Assembly (NCBI GenBank): GCA_017455565.1
Contig: JAFSZV010000082.1
Coordinates: forward strand, 1 to 48,621
From: Clostridia bacterium
GTDB taxonomy: Bacteria; Bacillota; Clostridia; Oscillospirales; Butyricicoccaceae
DNA: 48,621 nt
Direction: 5' to 3'
Both the position numbers and the translations under genes were made by a program. A model generated the notes under the pieces. That model saw only the letters and a list, made by a program, of their open reading frames with translations, ran no database searches and had not been told where the DNA came from. This document shows positions 41,939 to 48,621 of this stretch, in pieces; within the stretch, counting starts at the first letter, position 1, and each line of letters starts with the position of its first letter.

Positions 41939-42310
41939 ATGCAGATCTACGAATCCGCGGAGGACTATCTGGAGGCCGTACTTGCTCTGCGGGAACAGCA
42001 CGGGACCGTTCGCTCCATCGACGTGGCAAACGAATTGGGCGTCTCCCGCCCCAGCGTGAGCATTGCCATGAAAAAGCTGCGGGAAAACGGCTATATTTCC
42101 ATGGATGAGGGCAATATCATTCTTTTGCCCGAGGGCGAAGCCATCGCCCGCCGCATCTACGAGCGGCACAAGGTGCTCAGCGGCTTTTTCGTCCGTCTGG
42201 GCGTCGATAAGGCGACCGCCGTGGCCGACGCCTGCAAGGTCGAGCACGATCTCAGCGAAGACACCTTTGACCGGCTCAAGGAATTCATCTGCGCCCTGCC
42301 GGAACTTTGA
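41939..42310 (+). CDS. DtxR/MntR-family metal-dependent regulator
   Basis: A 123-residue regulator. The family opening YESAEDYLEAVLALREQHGT and the winged helix VRSIDVANELGVSRPSVSIA, then MKKLRENGYISMDEGN, are clear. The dimerisation helix region ERHKVLSGFFVRLGVD and DACKVEHDLSEDTFDRLKEF carry the metal-ligand His and Glu residues (H in ERHK, E-H in VEHD). At 123 residues it has only the HTH and dimerisation domains, like MntR, and lacks the SH3-like domain. Manganese or iron sensing is likely. AAAGGAGG precedes the ATG. No transporter gene is adjacent. Confidence 0.88.
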   Translation: MQIYESAEDYLEAVLALREQHGTVRSIDVANELGVSRPSVSIAMKKLRENGYISMDEGNIILLPEGEAIARRIYERHKVLSGFFVRLGVDKATAVADACKVEHDLSEDTFDRLKEFICALPEL

Positions 42311-42359
42311 ACCTCTTTTGACGTGCCCTTCTGTACCGGAAAGAAGGAGCGAAAGGCCC

Positions 42360-42419
42360 ATGAACAGCATCCGAAATTGGGCAATAAAGATTGTAAACCA
42401 TGCGCTGATTTACGCATAA
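42360..42419 (+). CDS. Possible 19-residue small ORF
   Basis: ATG 42360 to TAA 42419 reads MNSIRNWAIKIVNHALIYA. AAGGAG lies ten bases upstream, and the terminator at 42428-42455 follows directly, so it sits at the end of the DtxR/MntR-type transcript. The peptide is amphipathic to hydrophobic. There is no evidence beyond signals and position. Confidence 0.3.
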   Translation: MNSIRNWAIKIVNHALIYA

Positions 42420-42427
42420 AGTATCAG

Positions 42428-42455
42428 GCGGCGGGGAGAACTCCCCGTCGCTGTT
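42428..42455 (+). terminator. Terminator of the DtxR/MntR-type transcript
   Basis: GCGGCGGGG/CCCCGTCGC (42428-42436 / 42443-42451; one G-T pair) is followed by TGTTCTGTTTATCTTTT. Confidence 0.7.
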
Positions 42456-42936
42456 CTGTTTATCTTTTGCAACACTTCTCGCGTCAATGCAGCTTTTTCA
42501 TCACACAGCAATTATCCGGGTCTTCCGGCAACAGTTTTTCATCGACGAACTTCCAGTCATCCTTATTTCCGAATCTGACCTCGTGGTCTGTCTTTGCGGT
42601 CGCTTTTGTGAAAACGGGTTCCTGCGCCTCATGATCCAGCCGCTTCATAATATGGTTGAAGCGTCTCTTTGGGCTTCTCATTTGTGCCGCAGGGCCTCAT
42701 GCGGTGTATTTTCTGTCTTAGTCCTCTGTCGTAGCTGCCGCGCCGCCTCCCGTTGCACAGGAAAGGCTTCGGAACCGGCGCATCGCAGGCTTTGCACCGA
42801 TACCCCATCCGTCTCGCTGACGCGCGGCGCCATATTCCCAAAAGAGCTGTCAGCCGTTTTGCTGGCTGGGGATCGCCGCCTTCGCAACCTCCGCGAAAGC
42901 AAGGGCCGGAGAATCCGCAAAGGGATCCCGGCCGTT
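42456..42936. other. Stretch without an intact gene
   Basis: It holds only the frameshifted minus-strand frames described separately and a GC-rich end. I see no promoter pairs or RNA gene. Confidence 0.4.
42484..42841 (-). pseudogene. Degraded gene of unknown family
   Basis: Three minus-strand frames succeed one another. One has a zinc-finger-like GYRCKACDAPVPKPFLCNG, the next reads EAARQLRQRTKTENTPHEAL, and the last reads EPVFTKATAKTDHEVRFGNK then WKFVDEKLLPEDPDNCCVMK to a stop at 42484. Each part looks protein-like by composition but none is complete, so I read this as a frameshifted remnant. I do not recognise the family. Confidence 0.3.
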
Positions 42937-43413
42937 TTATTTCCCGCTGTTTTTCATTTTTTCCAGCGCGTCCGCCATTTTCCTGTTTTCAAGACGTTCC
43001 TTACAGGAGCTGACAAGAGCGCCCAACAGGAAGCACACAACAAAGCAAACGCCGAAGCTCACCCAAGCCAGCGGCATCTTTGCTGGAAACCAGCGAAAGG
43101 CAATCACGAACAAAAGGATCAGAACAACCGTGCAGAAAAGCATCGCCACGGTGCGGGCGGCGACGCCTGCCTTCCGGATGATTGTTTCCGTAAAAAACAG
43201 AAACCGGAAGAACACGATACACGCGCACAGCAGGAGAAGCTGTGCCAGCGACGCCACGGAAACCCCTTTTTCCCCCAGGGAAAACAGGGTGGATACTTCT
43301 TGCGCGGCATTGCCTAAAAACAGCGTCAGCAGAAGGAACACCGCGACGGTAAGCCCAAACGTCATAAGCGTTTGGGCGATATAATCAAAAAACGTTTTCG
43401 GTCTCTCCATCAT
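42937..43413 (-). CDS. DUF3021-family membrane protein
   Basis: A 158-residue protein with four hydrophobic helices (about 10-35, 50-72, 84-106 and 112-136) and a basic C-terminal tail (ERLENRKMADALEKMK). Length, topology and the tight coupling to a LytTR gene (four-base overlap) fit DUF3021, which is usually found behind LytTR regulators in Bacillota and may hold the regulator at the membrane. It is the last gene of the ABC/LytTR operon. Confidence 0.7.
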   Translation of the reverse strand: MMERPKTFFDYIAQTLMTFGLTVAVFLLLTLFLGNAAQEVSTLFSLGEKGVSVASLAQLLLLCACIVFFRFLFFTETIIRKAGVAARTVAMLFCTVVLILLFVIAFRWFPAKMPLAWVSFGVCFVVCFLLGALVSSCKERLENRKMADALEKMKNSGK

Positions 43414-43856
43414 TTCACCCCAAGTCTTTTTCTCAATTCGTCCGCATACATGCGGGAGGCGATGATCTGCTCGCCGTTTTCCATCGTGATCCTGATGCGT
43501 CGTTCCAGATCGGTTTTCAGCGTTCGGATCTTTTTCAGATTTACGATACAGGATTTGCTGACCCTGAAAAAATACCGGTCGGCCAACTTTTCTTCCAACT
43601 CATACAGCCGCAGGTCGGTTTCGTAAACACGATCCTTCGTGTAGACAAAGGTTTTTCGGTCAACAGACTCCATATACAGCGCGTCGAAGGGGTCCAGGAT
43701 ATGGACAGCGCCCTCTGACCGGACGGTCAGCTGGTTTTCCAGCATTCGAAGCGACGCGATGATTTTTTCAATCTCCGGGGTCAGGCGGCTGCAGGATACC
43801 GCGATCTCCGGGTCGTCGTTTTCCGGAACAATGTTGATCGTGATTTTCATGGTCAT
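43410..43856 (-). CDS. LytTR-family DNA-binding regulator
   Basis: A 148-residue protein without a receiver domain. The C-terminal 100 residues form a LytTR domain: ILDPFDALYMESVDRKTFVY, YELEEKLADRYFFRVSKSCI, VNLKKIRTLK. Such stand-alone LytTR proteins control adjacent exporters and are held in check by a membrane partner, here DUF3021. Start and stop both overlap the neighbouring genes by four bases. A start at 43850 (MKITIN) is possible. Confidence 0.88.
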   Translation of the reverse strand: MTMKITINIVPENDDPEIAVSCSRLTPEIEKIIASLRMLENQLTVRSEGAVHILDPFDALYMESVDRKTFVYTKDRVYETDLRLYELEEKLADRYFFRVSKSCIVNLKKIRTLKTDLERRIRITMENGEQIIASRMYADELRKRLGVK

Positions 43857-44545
43857 TCCAATCCATTCTTTTTATAGATGAAAGCAAAGAGAAAAAGCGC
43901 AAGGAACCCGTTTCCGGCAAGGATCAGCCAGCTTTCTGTTTTTATCATACCACAGGTTCCGCCGGAAAGTAACACCTGCAGCTGCTGCGTATAGATAAAA
44001 TTTGCAACGATCTCAACGGTATGATTGAACATGGCGAGCATGGGAAGGAACGAGAGGACCATCATAAGAGGGACGGACAGGGAGACTGCGGCCATCTGCG
44101 AGCGGCTCGCAATGCCAATACAGGTTCCGAAAATCAGGGAAAAAAAGATACCAAGCGCCATGATCAGCAGAAAAAAGAGGATCCGGCCCGCCGTATAGTT
44201 GCCGAAAAAAACCATTATCAAGCTCCCGGCCATGCAGCCGGCCCAAATATACCCGCCTGCGCCCAAAAGATATTCAGACGGCTTTACCCCTGCCATGAAA
44301 AGTGCGCGAAGCGTCCCCTTTTCCTTTTCTTCCGAAACGATGCTCGCGCTTGACACGAGCGGCGCCATGCCGAGATACATCACGGAGAATAATTCGGTAA
44401 AAAAGTTCTCCGGCATGTTCTCTATCTTCATCGCGTTGTTCATGACGACCGTCATGACCGGGAACATCAAAAACTGAATCAGCACGGTCTTGTTTTTCAG
44501 GGTATCCTTGATTTGTTTGTAAAAAACAGCGGCGATGTTTCTCAT
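43853..44545 (-). CDS. ABC-2 type transporter permease
   Basis: A 230-residue membrane protein with six hydrophobic segments. The N-terminus (FYKQIKDTLKNKTVLIQFLM), MYLGMAPLVSSASIVSEEKE and KGTLRALFMAGVKPSEYLLG are the ABC-2 permease pattern. It pairs with the ATPase encoded nine bases upstream to export an unknown substrate, possibly an antimicrobial or a drug. Confidence 0.85.
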   Translation of the reverse strand: MRNIAAVFYKQIKDTLKNKTVLIQFLMFPVMTVVMNNAMKIENMPENFFTELFSVMYLGMAPLVSSASIVSEEKEKGTLRALFMAGVKPSEYLLGAGGYIWAGCMAGSLIMVFFGNYTAGRILFFLLIMALGIFFSLIFGTCIGIASRSQMAAVSLSVPLMMVLSFLPMLAMFNHTVEIVANFIYTQQLQVLLSGGTCGMIKTESWLILAGNGFLALFLFAFIYKKNGLE

Positions 44546-44554
44546 GTCATGCTC

Positions 44555-45397
44555 CTATCCGTTCAGTTTGCTTCCGGTCAATTCCATAAAGACCGATTCC
44601 AGATTCGGCTCCGAGGAATGGATGGTTTCCACGGTCCCCTCCGCAAGAAGCGCGGATATTTCCGGCGCCGAAGCGGGGACGGCCGGGAAGGAAATATCTC
44701 TTTCGTCCGAAAGGTGAACCAAGATTTGCTTCAACCGATTGTATCGCCGGCACACTTCCTGCGGCGATCCGGATTCCAGAATGTGGCCCTTATCAAGCAG
44801 CGCGATGCGGTCGCATAATTTCTCCGCCTCGGTCATGTTGTGCGTGGTGAGAAAGACGGTGGCGCCAAGCCGTTTCCGCTCCAGGAGCAGGGCGTGGATC
44901 TCTTCTGCGGTGGCGGGATCAAGGCCGGCGGTGGGCTCGTCGAGAAACAGGATGCGGGGATTTGTCAGAAAGGCGCGGGCAAGGCGCAGGCGGTTTTTCA
45001 TCCCTTTCGACAGCTTTTCCACAGGGGCCTTTTCGGAACCGGACAGTCCGACGGCCGCCAGTGTTTTCCGGATCTCCCTGCGGTCAATCCCATACAGTAA
45101 GGCAAACACCTTAAGGTTGTCATAACAGGACAGACGCCCATAAAGGCCAAATTCGTCCATCATGATCCCGATCTCCCGCCGCTGGGACATGGTCAGCTTC
45201 TCCGCGCGGGTATCGAGGATGGATGCCTGCCCGCTTGTGGCGGCGAGCTGGCCCGTCAGAATTTTGATCAAAGTCGTCTTTCCTGCGCCGGAAGGGCCCA
45301 GCAGTCCAAAGATCTCGCCACGCGGTATGCGGAAGCTGATATCGCGCAAAACCTCGCGGTCACCGAATGTTTTCTTGATGTGCTCGGCGGAAATCAT
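44555..45397 (-). CDS. ABC transporter ATP-binding protein (ABC-2 exporter)
   Basis: A 280-residue ATPase with Walker A GPSGAGKTTLI, the Q-loop region IGIMMDEFGLYGRLS, signature KLSKGMKNRLRLARAFL, Walker B ILFLDEPTAGLD and H-loop FLTTHNMTEAE. The C-terminal 60 residues (ILVHLSDERDISFPAV) are the extra domain of drug- and bacteriocin-type exporters. The start is placed at 45397 (MISAEHIKKTFG); the long N-terminal extension to 45514 covers the promoter. It leads an operon of ATPase, permease, LytTR and DUF3021 genes. Confidence 0.9.
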   Translation of the reverse strand: MISAEHIKKTFGDREVLRDISFRIPRGEIFGLLGPSGAGKTTLIKILTGQLAATSGQASILDTRAEKLTMSQRREIGIMMDEFGLYGRLSCYDNLKVFALLYGIDRREIRKTLAAVGLSGSEKAPVEKLSKGMKNRLRLARAFLTNPRILFLDEPTAGLDPATAEEIHALLLERKRLGATVFLTTHNMTEAEKLCDRIALLDKGHILESGSPQEVCRRYNRLKQILVHLSDERDISFPAVPASAPEISALLAEGTVETIHSSEPNLESVFMELTGSKLNG

Positions 45398-45432
45398 ATC
45401 TGCAACGCCCCCCCTGTGCGGAATACGCCAAT

Positions 45433-45461
45433 AGTATACCGAACGCCCGCTACCGCGGCAA
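45433..45461 (-). promoter_or_regulatory. Promoter of the ABC/LytTR operon
   Basis: On the minus strand TTGCCG (45461-45456) and TATACT (45438-45433) with a 17-base spacer. Confidence 0.65.
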
Positions 45462-45540
45462 TCCGTCCGGACACAGGTTGCCCGTAAAGAAGCGCAAGTT
45501 GCCAAAATACGCAAATAACACGACGGCGTTTATGTGATAC

Positions 45541-45570
45541 AAAAAGCGGCGGGGATCGCTTCCCGCCGCT
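45541..45570 (-). terminator. Terminator of the PII-like/DUF1538 operon
   Basis: AGCGGCGGG/CCCGCCGCT is followed on the minus strand by TTTTTG. Confidence 0.8.
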
Positions 45571-45636
45571 CCATATCTTATGCGTGATCCTCTCGTGATT
45601 GCTGCGCTCCGCCGCCCGCTTCGCTGCCGAAAGCGC

Positions 45637-46323
45637 CTATTCCTCCTCTTCCTCCTGAAGGCGCATGCCCGCCACGGCGTTAACGGGCAGGGAAAAGGCG
45701 ATGGCTTGCGCCTTGCTCCGCAGGCCCGCCTGCTCCATCACGGCCTTCATGATGCGGTTCTTGTTTTCGCTGCGCACCACAATAAAGACCATTTCCTTTT
45801 CCCTCACCAGCGAAACACCCAAAAACTGCTCGGCCCGCTCGGCGCCCGTGCCTCTGGCGTGCACCACGGTGCCGCCGCCTGCGCCCTGCTCCCGGGCGGC
45901 GTCCATAATCAGGTTGCTGTAGCCCTGGTTGGCCACCACCACCAGCAGCTCGTATTTGGTATCCTTCAAGGCGGATTCCTCCCCTTTTTCATAATTCTGG
46001 CTCTCGGTCAGGTAATTCAGCACCGGCTTTCCGCCGATGCTGCTCATGGGCACGGTAAAGGCGATGCCCGTCCCGGGGACATCGATCTGCAGGCGGCGTT
46101 GGAGCCCCCGCCTGATCTCGGTCCAGGTGTCGCCGGTAACGGCCGCCATAAAGACGGCCTTTTCCGCCCGTTCCAGGCCGAAGGCGTCCAAAAGCTCGCT
46201 GTTGGCCGTTCCCTCTCCCACCATGCCGAAGGTGACATTGACTCCGCAGCTCTCGTAAAGGGAGAGAAAGCGTTTGGTCTTGTTCCGGTCGACGATGGTG
46301 AACATCAGATAAAGCTCGTTCAT
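45637..46323 (-). CDS. Tandem PII-like regulatory protein
   Basis: A 228-residue protein containing two ferredoxin-like PII domains. The first (about 1-100) starts ELYLMFTIVDRNKTKRFLSL and has GMVGEGTANSELLDAFGL; the second (about 115-220) starts KYELLVVVANQGYSNLIMDA and has GAGGGTVVHARGTG, the T-loop style segment of P-II proteins, then KEMVFIVVRSENKNRIMKAV. The tail is Glu-rich. PII proteins bind nucleotides or metabolites and gate transporters. The gene follows the DUF1538 gene by 17 bases, so it probably controls that membrane protein. Confidence 0.78.
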   Translation of the reverse strand: MNELYLMFTIVDRNKTKRFLSLYESCGVNVTFGMVGEGTANSELLDAFGLERAEKAVFMAAVTGDTWTEIRRGLQRRLQIDVPGTGIAFTVPMSSIGGKPVLNYLTESQNYEKGEESALKDTKYELLVVVANQGYSNLIMDAAREQGAGGGTVVHARGTGAERAEQFLGVSLVREKEMVFIVVRSENKNRIMKAVMEQAGLRSKAQAIAFSLPVNAVAGMRLQEEEEE

Positions 46324-46340
46324 GGGCCTCTCCTCGTTTC

Positions 46341-47885
46341 TTACAGCTCGATAATGGCGTCATCCGCCAGGCGTTCGAATCGCTCCTGCGGCGTCAGCGG
46401 GCCGCGGCTCCTGCGGGCGCGCTCCTTCTGAAGCTGATAAACCAGCCCCAGCCCCTGAATGGTGATCAGCGGCGTCATGGCCACCATGGCCACCACGCCG
46501 AAGGCGTCGGTGACGATGTTCCCGCCCACGGCGATGCAGGCGCCTTGGGCAAAGGGGAGCAAAAAGGCCGCCGTCATGGGGCCGGAGGCCACGCCGCCGG
46601 AGTCAAAGGCGATGGCTGTAAAGATTTTCGGCACGAAAAAGGACAGCCCGACGGCCAGCGCGTAGCCGGGGATCAGCATCCACAGGATGGAAACCCCCGT
46701 CAGTACCCGAAGCATGGCCAGCCCCACGGACACGGCCACGCCCGCTGAAAGCGCCGTCCCCATGGCCGAAGCCGGAATGGAACCGGCGGTGATCTCCTCC
46801 ACCTGATGGTTGAGCACATAGACCGCAGGCTCGGCCTTGACGATAAAATAACCGATGAGCATTCCCACGGGGACCAGCAGCCATTTTACATCCGAGGCGC
46901 CCATGCGCTGGCCCAGATAATTGCCCGCGGGCATAAAGCCCACGTTGGCCCCGGTGAGAAAGACCGTCAGGCCCAGATAGGTATAGGCAAGGCCCACGCC
47001 GATGCGCTTTAGGTTGCGGCGTGGCATTTTGAGCGAGAAGATCTGAAACAGCCCAAAAAACACCGCTACAGGCGCCAGCGAAAGGGCGATCTCCTTGAAA
47101 TAAACGGGAAATCCCACCCGGAAGAGCTGCCACAACTCGGCGGAGTCGGTGATCTCCGGCAAAACCGGCGGCACATAGGCGCCGGCATGGGGCCGAAAGA
47201 TCATGCCCAGGATCATCACCGCCAGCACGGGACCGATGGAGCACAGCGCCACCAGGCCGAAGCTGTCGTCTGCGGCGTGCCGGTCGTTGCGGACGGCGGA
47301 AATGCCCACGCCCAGCGCCATGATAAAGGGCACGGTCATGGGGCCCGTGGTGACGCCTCCGGCGTCGAAGGCCACGGCAAGCACGCTCTCCGGCACAAAA
47401 GGCACCAGCAAAAACACCAGGGCGTAAAATCCGATGAGCATATGGGGCAGCGCCACGGAAAAGAGCATGCGCAGCAGCGCCGCCACCAGAAACAGCCCCA
47501 CCCCCGCGGCCACCGTCAGGATCAGCGTGCGGTTCGGGACGGTGGGCACCTGCTGGGCCAGCACCTGAAGATCGGGCTCGGAAATGGTGATGATGAAGCC
47601 CAGGATAAAGCTGAGCAGGATCACCAGCCAGAGCTTTTTGCTCCCGGTGATGGCGGTGCCCACCCGCTCGCCCATGGGAGTCATGGACATCTCGGCGCCC
47701 AGCGTAAAGAACATAATGCCCGCCATGATCATCACGGCGCCCATCAAAAAGCACAGCAGGATGCTGGCCGAGATGGGGGCCACCGAAAAGCACAGCACCA
47801 TCACGATGCCCACGATGGGCAGCACGGCGCGCAGCGCCTCCATCCATTTTTCCCGCAGCTTCCGTCCGGTACCCTGCAAGAGCAT
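46341..47885 (-). CDS. DUF1538-family membrane protein, putative PII-gated transporter
   Basis: A 514-residue integral membrane protein with about 12-14 hydrophobic segments in two related halves. The first half has FTLGAEMSMTPMGERVG, ISEPDLQVLAQQVP and AVAFDAGGVTTGPMTVPFIM; the second has GANVGFMPAGNYLGQ, KAEPAVYVLNHQVEEIT and AIAFDSGGVASGPMTAAFLL. The repeated D-x-G-G-V-x-x-G-P-M-T motif suggests an inverted-repeat transport core. The substrate is unknown. The linked PII-like gene argues for metabolite-gated transport. Length matches two-domain DUF1538 proteins. Confidence 0.8.
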   Translation of the reverse strand: MLLQGTGRKLREKWMEALRAVLPIVGIVMVLCFSVAPISASILLCFLMGAVMIMAGIMFFTLGAEMSMTPMGERVGTAITGSKKLWLVILLSFILGFIITISEPDLQVLAQQVPTVPNRTLILTVAAGVGLFLVAALLRMLFSVALPHMLIGFYALVFLLVPFVPESVLAVAFDAGGVTTGPMTVPFIMALGVGISAVRNDRHAADDSFGLVALCSIGPVLAVMILGMIFRPHAGAYVPPVLPEITDSAELWQLFRVGFPVYFKEIALSLAPVAVFFGLFQIFSLKMPRRNLKRIGVGLAYTYLGLTVFLTGANVGFMPAGNYLGQRMGASDVKWLLVPVGMLIGYFIVKAEPAVYVLNHQVEEITAGSIPASAMGTALSAGVAVSVGLAMLRVLTGVSILWMLIPGYALAVGLSFFVPKIFTAIAFDSGGVASGPMTAAFLLPFAQGACIAVGGNIVTDAFGVVAMVAMTPLITIQGLGLVYQLQKERARRSRGPLTPQERFERLADDAIIEL

Positions 47886-47912
47886 CCCGCCTTTCTTCCT
47901 GATTCTATGCTC

Positions 47913-47918
47913 AGTATA
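47913..47918 (-). promoter_or_regulatory. Extended -10 box upstream of the DUF1538 gene
   Basis: TGA directly before TATACT on the minus strand; the -35 at the normal distance (TATGCA) is weak. Confidence 0.5.
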
Positions 47919-47967
47919 TCATATTTCCGCCGCCCTGCATAGCGGAAAAGCGGTTTTTCCTTTTTTG

Positions 47968-47996
47968 TTGCTTTTTCCCGCAAAATGGGGTATGCT
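47968..47996 (+). promoter_or_regulatory. Promoter of the small multidrug-export gene
   Basis: TTGCTT (47968-47973) and TATGCT (47991-47996) with a 17-base spacer, divergent from the DUF1538 promoter. Confidence 0.6.
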
Positions 47997-48046
47997 GAAT
48001 GACAAGATGAAAAAGATAAGATGTGGAGAAAGGGGGTGCGGACGCC

Positions 48047-48511
48047 TTGGCGGAAGGGATCAAAACCCTTTTAGAATGCGCGCTGCTGGCCATGGTGCCG
48101 GTGGTGGAGCTGCGGGGCGCGCTCCCCTGGGGGATCGCCCACGGGCTGCCCGCTTGGCAGGCCTATGGCGTGTGCGTGATCTGCAATATGATTCCCGTGC
48201 CCTTTATCCTGCGGTTCATGACCCGGATCCTGGCGTGGATGGACACCCGCTCCCGCCTGCGGCCCGCCTCGCGCTGGATCGCGGAACACGGGGAAAAGAA
48301 GCTGAAAACCTATCGGAGTTATCAGATATTCGGCCTGTTTCTGCTGGTGGCCATCCCGCTGCCCGGAACGGGCGCCTGGACGGGAGCTCTGGTGGCCGCC
48401 CTCACCGGGCTCAAGCTGAAAAACGCTTTCTGGCCCATCTTTCTGGGCGTTGCCGCCGCCGGCGCGGTGATTCTGGCGGTAAGCATGGGCGCTGCGGCGG
48501 TGCTGGGATAA
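48047..48511 (+). CDS. Small multidrug export-family membrane protein (COG2426)
   Basis: A 154-residue membrane protein with four or five hydrophobic segments and the family words VVELRGALPWGIAHGLPAWQ, MIPVPFILRF and AIPLPGTGAWTGALVAALTG. The paired P-x-x-E-L-R-G and P-L-P-G-T-G segments resemble the DedA/SNARE-associated superfamily re-entrant motifs. Despite the name, drug export is not well established for the family. I chose the TTG start because AAAGGGGGT lies nine bases upstream; an in-frame GTG at 48023 has no ribosome binding site. Confidence 0.8.
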   Translation: MAEGIKTLLECALLAMVPVVELRGALPWGIAHGLPAWQAYGVCVICNMIPVPFILRFMTRILAWMDTRSRLRPASRWIAEHGEKKLKTYRSYQIFGLFLLVAIPLPGTGAWTGALVAALTGLKLKNAFWPIFLGVAAAGAVILAVSMGAAAVLG

Positions 48512-48621
48512 AGGGGCTCGTCCCTTGAAACGGGAAAGACCGCCGGCGCACGCCTTTGTTCCGCTGTTCCGCCGTTCAAATGGCCTCTTTTTTCCGCTTT
48601 TTCGCCTGTCGAAGATTTTGC

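Noticed and set aside
46603..47847. 414-codon alternative frame inside the DUF1538 gene
   Set aside because: Arg/Gly/His-rich composition typical of an out-of-frame reading; the DUF1538 frame has repeated motifs and hydrophobic helices.
1..48621. tRNA or rRNA genes
   Set aside because: I did not notice any tRNA cloverleaf or rRNA sequence by eye; a tRNA scan would be decisive but could not be run.

Overview
The window is a chromosomal piece of a high-GC member of the Clostridia, most likely of the Oscillospiraceae type. This rests on an electron-bifurcating NfnAB pair, S-layer homology (SLH) domains on a giant surface protein, a clostripain-type peptidase, strong AGGAGG ribosome binding sites, Bacillota-style promoters (TTGACA-17-TATAAT) and many IS3/ISLre2/MobA-type scars seen in gut Clostridia. 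I cannot name the species. Housekeeping stretches look GC-rich; the accessory stretches at about 11.0-12.8, 16.3-19.2 and 19.9-20.6 kb are visibly AT-richer.

Layout. 0-7.1 kb (minus strand): after an IS21-like end that cuts a Cys-rich gene, a probable operon runs mscS, a uridine-kinase-like gene, murQ, an N-acetylglucosamine-kinase-like gene, a DUF3298 lipoprotein and rlmD; nnrD lies upstream of the mscS promoter. 7.2-10.9 kb (plus): rpmG-secE-nusG-rplK-rplA, then a separate promoter, an L10 leader with attenuator, and rplJ-rplL closed by a strong terminator instead of continuing into rpoB. Two L1-type mRNA sites precede rplK and rplA. 11-12.9 kb: AT-rich acquired genes (GNAT, a membrane-tethered XRE regulator, a HExxH membrane protein) ending in a dispersed repeat. 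13-15 kb: a DUF4282 membrane protein, a TrmH-type RNA methyltransferase and a NimA-like flavoprotein. 15.4-19.6 kb: a decayed mobile island (MobA/MobL fragment, a broken small mobile-element gene) carrying a TetR-controlled ABC exporter. 19.9-24.2 kb: a methyltransferase, a DUF3267 membrane metalloprotease-like protein, and an XRE regulator translationally coupled to an ABC exporter.

24.6-34.1 kb is a cell-surface locus: a 2083-residue secreted protein of tandem Cna-B-like domains with glutamine-rich inserts and C-terminal SLH domains, a membrane-anchored C11 (clostripain) peptidase, and a small protein that looks like a free-standing peptidase propeptide. 34.1-38.3 kb mixes mobile remnants (IS3, ISLre2, a MITE-like palindromic element, the second copy of the dispersed repeat) with a three-gene cluster of zinc-ribbon and membrane proteins of unknown function.

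38.3-48.6 kb returns to core and regulatory genes: nfnB-nfnA, degV, a DtxR/MntR-type regulator followed by a possible 19-residue ORF, an ABC-2 exporter with LytTR and DUF3021 partners, a tandem PII-like protein coupled to a DUF1538 membrane protein, and a small multidrug-export-family protein. The most interesting signals are the two-copy repeat with a covarying hairpin, the glutamine-rich inserts in the giant adhesin, the HTH-membrane regulator beside a site-2-protease-like protein, the propeptide-like protein beside the clostripain, and the zinc-ribbon cluster.
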